A stretch of 26,780 bases of DNA from CAZQLW01 sp964639875. Its GTDB lineage: Archaea > Nanobdellota > Nanobdellia > Woesearchaeales > GW2011-AR9. A program made the translations under genes and the position numbers. Below are positions 22,409-26,780 of the stretch, in pieces; the first letter of the stretch is position 1, and each line of letters opens with the position of its first letter. The notes below the pieces were generated by a model. That model saw only the letters and a list, made by a program, of their open reading frames with translations. It did no database searches and had not been told where the DNA came from. The stretch is from positions 1-26,780 of the forward strand of contig CAZXEM010000006.1 of assembly GCA_964639875.1 (NCBI GenBank), written 5' to 3'.

Positions 22409-24601
22409 TTAATTTATCTTTTCTTTTAATTCTCCCAAATGATTAATTACTTTATTTTCATTTAATCCCAATTCTACAAAATCTTCTGTCTTACTTTCCC
22501 CAGTTAAAACCGCAATAAAACTAATCCCTGCATCTCTTGCTGCTAAGTAATCATCCGGATGATCACCAACAGAAACAACCTCGTTCAAAAGAATTCCTTT
22601 TTTTACTAAAGAATCTAAAGCTGGTTTCAAACAAAGTGGATTTGGTTTCCGATGTTCTTTCTCTTCTGGTTGAACAATAAATTCAAATTCAGGATAACCA
22701 GCTTGATCTAACCGATGTCTGGCCATTCTCACTCTGTTTGTTACAATCCCTTGCACAATTCCTTGAGTGGCCATTTCATCAACAATTTCAGTTCCAGATA
22801 ATGTGGGGATATAATTCATCTCTTGAGCATCTTCTCGATATTTTGCCAGAACTACACTTGATAAAGGTTCATCTCGAAGGTAACCTCCCGGGTTAGGAAA
22901 TAAAGAAACAAAAATATCTTCAAAAGCTAAATTTCTTTTCTGAACTTCTTTAATTTCTTCATCAGTTGGAACCGTAAAAGGAATTTCTTGACAAACTTTC
23001 ATTGCTGTTTGTTTCAAATGGTTTAAAACAAACCCATCGGTATCCACCAAAGTATTATCCATGTCATAAATAATCGCTTTAACTTCACCCGAAACATTTG
23101 CTTCTTCCGTAACTAAAGTTTCCGATTCATTAACAATATTTTTTGGTTTCTCAATAAACTTTTCCTGTTTAACTTCTAAGTTCCATCTTCCCGGCATAAC
23201 AATCATCTGTTCGCGTTCCGGACCGATACTTACTAAACTGATTTCTACTTTTCCCAACTCTTCAATCAAATTCAAATAATTCTGAGCATTAACTGGCAAA
23301 TCACTAAACTCTTTCATCTGAGTAATATCTTCTGTCCAACCAGGCATCTCAACCCATTCATGAGGAACACAATGTTCTAACAAAAATCCGTCCGCTGGAA
23401 AATCTTTGATGATTTTTCCCGAAAAATAAATCTCACCATTAAACACTTTTTTTGGACCAAGATATTTGTAAGAATTACAAATTTTAATTTTCTCTAAACC
23501 AGTTAAAACGTCTAATTTACTAATCACAATTTTCGGACCATTGATTAAAGCTGCATGTCTTGTTAAAACTGCATCATGCCAACCACATCTTCTTGGTCTT
23601 CCGGTAGTAGAACCAAACTCGCCACCTTTCTCTCGTAAATAATCACCCATTTCATCAAATAATTCTGTTGGAAAAGGACCTTCTCCAACCCGAGTAGTAT
23701 AGGCTTTGATTACACTAAAAGCAATATCTAGATGTGGTAAACCTAAACCAGTTTTCAAACCACCTACCGAAGCATTAGAAGAAGTTACAAATGGATAAGT
23801 TCCGTGATCAACATCTAACAATAATCCTTGAGCTCCTTCCAAAAGAATACTTTTACCATCTTTAGCGTTACTTTCCAACATTAACCTAGTATCAACAAAA
23901 TGTTTCTTTAACAATTTCCCAACATTATAATAAATATCAATAAACAATTCAGTTAATTTGCTCAAATCAAGATTACTACCAAGAGCTACTACTTTTTCTC
24001 TCCAACGATCAAAGAATGAATCTTCTGGAAGAGATTTTCTTAAAGATTCCATAATCATTTCATCATCATCTTCATGCAATTTCTTAAAAGCACCAAATTT
24101 CTCCCAAACATGTAAACTAACTTTTCTTTGCAACAACTCTTTATCCAACAAATCATTAATTCTAATTCCGGTGTAATAAGCCTTGTCAGCATATGTAGGA
24201 CCAATTCCTCTCCCGGTAGTACCAACTTTCTTTTTTCCTTTAGACTTCTCTTTGTACTTATCCAAAACTTTATTGTAAAGTAAAATAACGTGTGCTCTGC
24301 CAGAAATGTACAAATTATCCACGGTGTAACCTCTTTGTTCTAAAGTATGAATTTCTTTTAATAAAACTAAAGGATCAATCACCATTCCGTTTCCAAGTAA
24401 ACAATCAACATTTTTCCATGTTATTGCCGAAGGAATCAAATGAAAAATATGTTTCTCTTCACCAACATAAACGGTATGACCAGCATTGTTGCCACCAGTA
24501 GCTCGAGCTGAAATATCAAAATACTTTGCTGCCCAATCAACAAATTTACCTTTACCTTCGTCGCCCCATTGACCGCCAAGAATTGCAAATGTATTAGCCA
24601 T
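22409..24601 (-). CDS. purA: Adenylosuccinate synthetase fused to a HAD-family phosphatase
   Basis: A 730-residue two-domain enzyme. Residues 1-475 are adenylosuccinate synthetase (IMP + aspartate + GTP to adenylosuccinate): P-loop GGQWGDEGKGK (9-19) with the catalytic Asp14, GGNNAGHT with His42, TTGRGIGPTYADK (128-140), RPRRCGWHD (335-343) and VSIGPEREQMI (457-467). This is the full bacterial-length form, longer than the roughly 340-residue archaeal PurA. After a linker (476-505) a complete HAD hydrolase follows: DMDNT (513-517; nucleophile Asp513), the motif II Thr621 in VTNR, the motif III lysine Lys652 in HRKPNP, and GDHPDD (679-684). The HAD substrate is unknown. The SD GGAGGT (24609-24614) overlaps the end of purB, and the ATG lies 1 nt after its stop. 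Confidence 0.92.
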   Translation of the reverse strand: MANTFAILGGQWGDEGKGKFVDWAAKYFDISARATGGNNAGHTVYVGEEKHIFHLIPSAITWKNVDCLLGNGMVIDPLVLLKEIHTLEQRGYTVDNLYISGRAHVILLYNKVLDKYKEKSKGKKKVGTTGRGIGPTYADKAYYTGIRINDLLDKELLQRKVSLHVWEKFGAFKKLHEDDDEMIMESLRKSLPEDSFFDRWREKVVALGSNLDLSKLTELFIDIYYNVGKLLKKHFVDTRLMLESNAKDGKSILLEGAQGLLLDVDHGTYPFVTSSNASVGGLKTGLGLPHLDIAFSVIKAYTTRVGEGPFPTELFDEMGDYLREKGGEFGSTTGRPRRCGWHDAVLTRHAALINGPKIVISKLDVLTGLEKIKICNSYKYLGPKKVFNGEIYFSGKIIKDFPADGFLLEHCVPHEWVEMPGWTEDITQMKEFSDLPVNAQNYLNLIEELGKVEISLVSIGPEREQMIVMPGRWNLEVKQEKFIEKPKNIVNESETLVTEEANVSGEVKAIIYDMDNTLVDTDGFVLNHLKQTAMKVCQEIPFTVPTDEEIKEVQKRNLAFEDIFVSLFPNPGGYLRDEPLSSVVLAKYREDAQEMNYIPTLSGTEIVDEMATQGIVQGIVTNRVRMARHRLDQAGYPEFEFIVQPEEKEHRKPNPLCLKPALDSLVKKGILLNEVVSVGDHPDDYLAARDAGISFIAVLTGESKTEDFVELGLNENKVINHLGELKEKIN

Positions 24602-24602
24602 C

Positions 24603-26333
24603 TTAGTTACCTCCAAAAGAATTGATTAAGTCTGGTAGTTCAGACAAATCAATGATGTTATATTCTGCTTGTGTTTTTCTTTCCGGATCATAATTTACGC
24701 AAACAAACCCTTTCTTTTTTGCTTCTTGAAATTGTTCATCAACTTTTCCAACATAAATCACTCCTTTCCCATCAACAACTGTATCAAATTCATCAACAAC
24801 TTCAATTTCCATTTGTTTTAACTTTTCTACGATTTCAACGGTTTTGATTTCTGAATCTAAAAACACTTTTTTAATTGCGGATAAAGGTTCTTCGTACTCT
24901 TCTTTGAATTCTTCCCAATTCTTAATAGCCAGTTCCGTTAACTCTTTACTCAAACCAATATAATTCTCTGGCCGTAAAGATTTAAGTTTCAGTTTAGTCT
25001 CTTCTCTAAGATCTAAACCATCAATAAAATCGTGCAACTCTTGAACTGTGCAATGTTTTCCTCGTGAGAAACCTTTCAATAATTCATAAGGCTGAGAGTA
25101 ACCTTCTTTTCTTAACAAGGTTTGAACCGCTTCTGTTAGAATACTACCAAAATCTTTCAATTCATTAGAAATTTTTTCTTTATTCACTTGTAATCTCTGC
25201 AACTCTTCTAAAACATGTAAAACTACCAAATAAGAATGAGCAAAACCAACTCCTATCGCTCTTTGCGCTTCGTGATCAGACAAATCTCTCTGTAATCTAG
25301 AAACTTGTAACTTATTGATAAATCCAATAAATTTAGCATTAGCTTCAGCAACACTTCCCTCAGCAACTTCCATCCGCCAAGGGTTTATCTTATGGGGCAT
25401 GGTTGAACTACCAACTTCGTGAACAACCTTTTCTTGTTGTAAATATCCTAAAGAGATGTAAGTCCAAAAGTCCATTGCTAAATCTTTAATAATATTATTA
25501 ATGTTAATCATAATGCTAAACAATTCTGTCAATCCATCATGAAATTCAATTTGTGTACTCATTAAGTTTGCTTCAAAACCAAGATTTTCAATAAATTTCT
25601 TTGTAAATTTAATCCAGTCAACTTCTTCTGCAGCAAATTGTTGTGCTGCATGATTTCCAACAGCGCCATTACATTTTGCAGATAATTTGAAATTCTCTAA
25701 CTTAATCAACTGTTTCCGTAATCTGTCAAGATAATTGGCCATTTCTTTGCCAAAAGTTGTTGGTGTAGCTGGTTGACCATGTGTTCTTCCTAACATTGCC
25801 GTAACTTTTTCTTTCTCAGCCATTTCTGCTAATTGATCAAGTAAAGAAACTAAACTAGGAAGATAATAAGATTTTAAAGCTCCATGAATCATGCAATTAT
25901 GAGCAATATTATTCATGTCTTCAGAAGTTAATCCAAAATGAACAAATTCAACCATATCATTTAAAGAGCTTTCTTTCATTCTCATTTTCAAAAAATATTC
26001 TGCTGCTTTACAATCATGGTTTGTTGGTTTTATTTCTTGATAGCCAAACCGATCAATGTTTTGAATGATTTGTGCATCTGGTAAAGTAAAATTTTTCACA
26101 ATGTTTCTCAGAAAACTTTTCTCTTCCAAAGAAAAAATTCTTACTGCTATAAAATCTACAGATTCAGATAAAGCAATTAAATATTCTACTTCCATGTAAA
26201 TTCTATATTTGAATAAAGCAAATTCTGAAAACCAATCTGCTAATGGTTCGGTCATTAATCTATGTCTTCCATCGATTGGAGAAATAGCTTTTAAAGAATG
26301 TAAATTTAAGTCTTCTGATTTAATTCTAATCAC
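24603..26333 (-). CDS. purB: Adenylosuccinate lyase (E. coli PurB type) with a C-terminal HAD-like extension
   Basis: A protein of 573-576 residues that cleaves adenylosuccinate to AMP and fumarate, and SAICAR to AICAR. Catalytic features are GRTHGQPATPTT (182-193, His185) and the signature loop GSSTMPHKINPWR (308-320). The start KAISPIDGR matches the E. coli-type family, which is about 456 residues long. Residues about 487-576 are extra: FDTVVDGKGVIYVGKVDEQF and IIDLSELPDLIN look like the second half of a HAD Rossmann fold with the acidic motif lost. No ATG lies upstream of the conserved SPIDGR. The GTG at 26333 lies inside the GGTGAT Shine-Dalgarno, so the ATT at 26324 may be the true start. 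It forms an operon with purA (1-nt gap). Confidence 0.92.
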   Translation of the reverse strand: MIRIKSEDLNLHSLKAISPIDGRHRLMTEPLADWFSEFALFKYRIYMEVEYLIALSESVDFIAVRIFSLEEKSFLRNIVKNFTLPDAQIIQNIDRFGYQEIKPTNHDCKAAEYFLKMRMKESSLNDMVEFVHFGLTSEDMNNIAHNCMIHGALKSYYLPSLVSLLDQLAEMAEKEKVTAMLGRTHGQPATPTTFGKEMANYLDRLRKQLIKLENFKLSAKCNGAVGNHAAQQFAAEEVDWIKFTKKFIENLGFEANLMSTQIEFHDGLTELFSIMININNIIKDLAMDFWTYISLGYLQQEKVVHEVGSSTMPHKINPWRMEVAEGSVAEANAKFIGFINKLQVSRLQRDLSDHEAQRAIGVGFAHSYLVVLHVLEELQRLQVNKEKISNELKDFGSILTEAVQTLLRKEGYSQPYELLKGFSRGKHCTVQELHDFIDGLDLREETKLKLKSLRPENYIGLSKELTELAIKNWEEFKEEYEEPLSAIKKVFLDSEIKTVEIVEKLKQMEIEVVDEFDTVVDGKGVIYVGKVDEQFQEAKKKGFVCVNYDPERKTQAEYNIIDLSELPDLINSFGGN

Positions 26334-26358
26334 CCCTTGATTTCAAGATTAACATTTG

Positions 26359-26368
26359 GTTTATATGC
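26359..26368 (-). promoter_or_regulatory. TATA-like box of the purB-purA operon
   Basis: CATATAAACC on the minus strand predicts a transcript start near 26338. The mRNA would then begin almost at the GGGGTGATT Shine-Dalgarno, leaving a leader of only a few nucleotides before either candidate start codon. Confidence 0.5.
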
Positions 26369-26430
26369 ATTGTTATAATCAGAAATAGATAATATAAAGA
26401 TAATAAAAAGAAATGAATTTAAAAACAATT

Positions 26431-26462
26431 AAAAAACTAAATAATATCCTCTTCAGCAACTA
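26431..26462 (-). repeat. Duplicated 3' end of the PRC-barrel gene, downstream copy
   Basis: Thirty-one of these 32 bp match 26503-26534 (mismatch A26443/G26515). Read on the minus strand the unit encodes the same VAEEDII tail, stop TAG and T6 tract as the PRC-barrel gene, exactly 72 bp (24 codons) further on. No complete gene is attached, so it is a gene-tail remnant or a local duplication. Confidence 0.75.
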
Positions 26463-26501
26463 TCAAAAAATTAAATGATTTTTTGGAAGATGCCTCAGAA
26501 C

Positions 26502-26508
26502 AAAAAAA
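26502..26508 (-). terminator. T7 terminator directly after the PRC-barrel gene
   Basis: The minus strand reads TAG followed by TTTTTTT. A second TAG-TTTTTT lies at 26431-26439 in the duplicated tail, giving two tandem T-tract terminators. Confidence 0.5.
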
Positions 26509-26534
26509 CTAAATGATATCCTCTTCAGCAACTA
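26503..26534 (-). repeat. Duplicated 3' end of the PRC-barrel gene, in-gene copy
   Basis: This copy covers the last codons, the TAG stop (26509-26511) and the T tract of the PRC-barrel gene. Its partner is 26431-26462. Confidence 0.75.
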
Positions 26535-26772
26535 CAATAAAGTCGCCAGTAGCAATAACTGCTGAAAATGGGATTAAAATTTCACCATCTTTAGTTTTCT
26601 CTAATTCCATCTTTTCAATGTATGATGTAGAATTAGCTAATTGTAAATGAATTAATTCACCAGAACCAACCTCAAAAACTAAGTCGCCAATTTGTCCAAA
26701 TTTTTTACCTGACTTTGAAACTACAGTTTTACCTAATAATTCTTTAGAATAACTTTTTTCTTTATCTTCCAT
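26509..26772 (-). CDS. PRC-barrel domain protein
   Basis: An 87-residue protein that is almost entirely a PRC-barrel: ELLGKTVVSKSGKKFGQIGDLVFEVGSGELIHLQL (11-45), then the closing strands ILIPFSAVIATGDFIVVAEEDII. Archaeal stand-alone PRC-barrels are small cytoplasmic proteins, some tied to RNA processing (RimM-like fold) or to the FtsZ-associated CdpB proteins; the exact role cannot be told here. The ATG at 26772 is close to the window edge, so its promoter is outside. A near-exact second copy of its 3' end lies 72 bp downstream. Confidence 0.85.
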   Translation of the reverse strand: MEDKEKSYSKELLGKTVVSKSGKKFGQIGDLVFEVGSGELIHLQLANSTSYIEKMELEKTKDGEILIPFSAVIATGDFIVVAEEDII

Positions 26773-26780
26773 AGTAGATC

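Noticed and set aside
26431..26511. Stop-codon recoding (TAG read-through) of the PRC-barrel gene
   Set aside because: The frame is open to the second TAG, but a T7 terminator follows the first TAG at once and the inserted 16 residues look random. A duplicated tail is the simpler explanation.
1..26780. CRISPR arrays, tRNA genes, insertion sequences, prophage or replication origin
   Set aside because: No spaced repeats, cloverleaf sequences, transposase or integrase motifs, or origin-like repeat clusters were seen on either strand; all gaps are under 200 bp.

Overview
The window is an AT-rich piece of an archaeal chromosome, most likely from a DPANN lineage such as Woesearchaeota or Pacearchaeota; the lineage is an inference from gene style, not a proven placement. 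The archaeal signs are direct. Many first genes of transcripts have an A/T-rich TATA-like box centred about 24-28 nt upstream of the start codon, so they are leaderless. Internal genes, and several exported proteins, instead carry a GGTGAT/GAGGT Shine-Dalgarno. The AspRS and GluRS are of the archaeal type, and there is a COG4880-type secreted beta-propeller. The density is high, with no gene-free stretch above about 200 bases. I see no tRNA, rRNA, CRISPR, IS element or phage gene.

Layout. 1-2455: the start of an unknown gene cut by the edge, a VIT/CCC1-like membrane protein, a DUF6485-DJ-1/PfpI gene pair and a CaCA-family cation antiporter. 2462-5673: an unknown small protein, a membrane-tethered winged-helix regulator and an anchored exported beta-propeller protein. 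A shared inverted repeat sits at a near-constant distance from the TATA boxes of all three, so this looks like a small self-contained signalling regulon and is the strongest candidate here for an undescribed system. 5705-9631: AspRS, glutamate dehydrogenase and malic enzyme; the last two share a nearly identical 26-bp promoter block. 9717-12209: a LamG lipoprotein and a membrane-anchored DsbA-like oxidoreductase fused to a cupredoxin-like domain that has lost its copper histidines. 12402-17423: a MacB-like ABC exporter operon (ATPase, two paralogous permeases, an unknown protein between them) next to an anchored COG1361-like surface protein. 17505-18798: thioredoxin reductase coupled to an exported thioredoxin-like lipoprotein. 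18927-22399: a nucleotidyltransferase, a small membrane protein, GluRS and a winged-helix protein. 22409-26333: a purB-purA operon. 26509-26772: a PRC-barrel protein whose 3' end is duplicated just downstream.

How the genes fit together. There is a strong cell-envelope and thiol-redox theme: DsbA-cupredoxin, lipoprotein thioredoxin, thioredoxin reductase, DJ-1, a MacB-like exporter and the beta-propeller. Central metabolism is represented by glutamate dehydrogenase and malic enzyme (probably co-controlled) and by the last steps of AMP synthesis. PurA carries a complete HAD phosphatase at its C-terminus. PurB carries what looks like a degenerate half of a HAD fold and appears to use a non-canonical AUU or an SD-overlapping GUG start.
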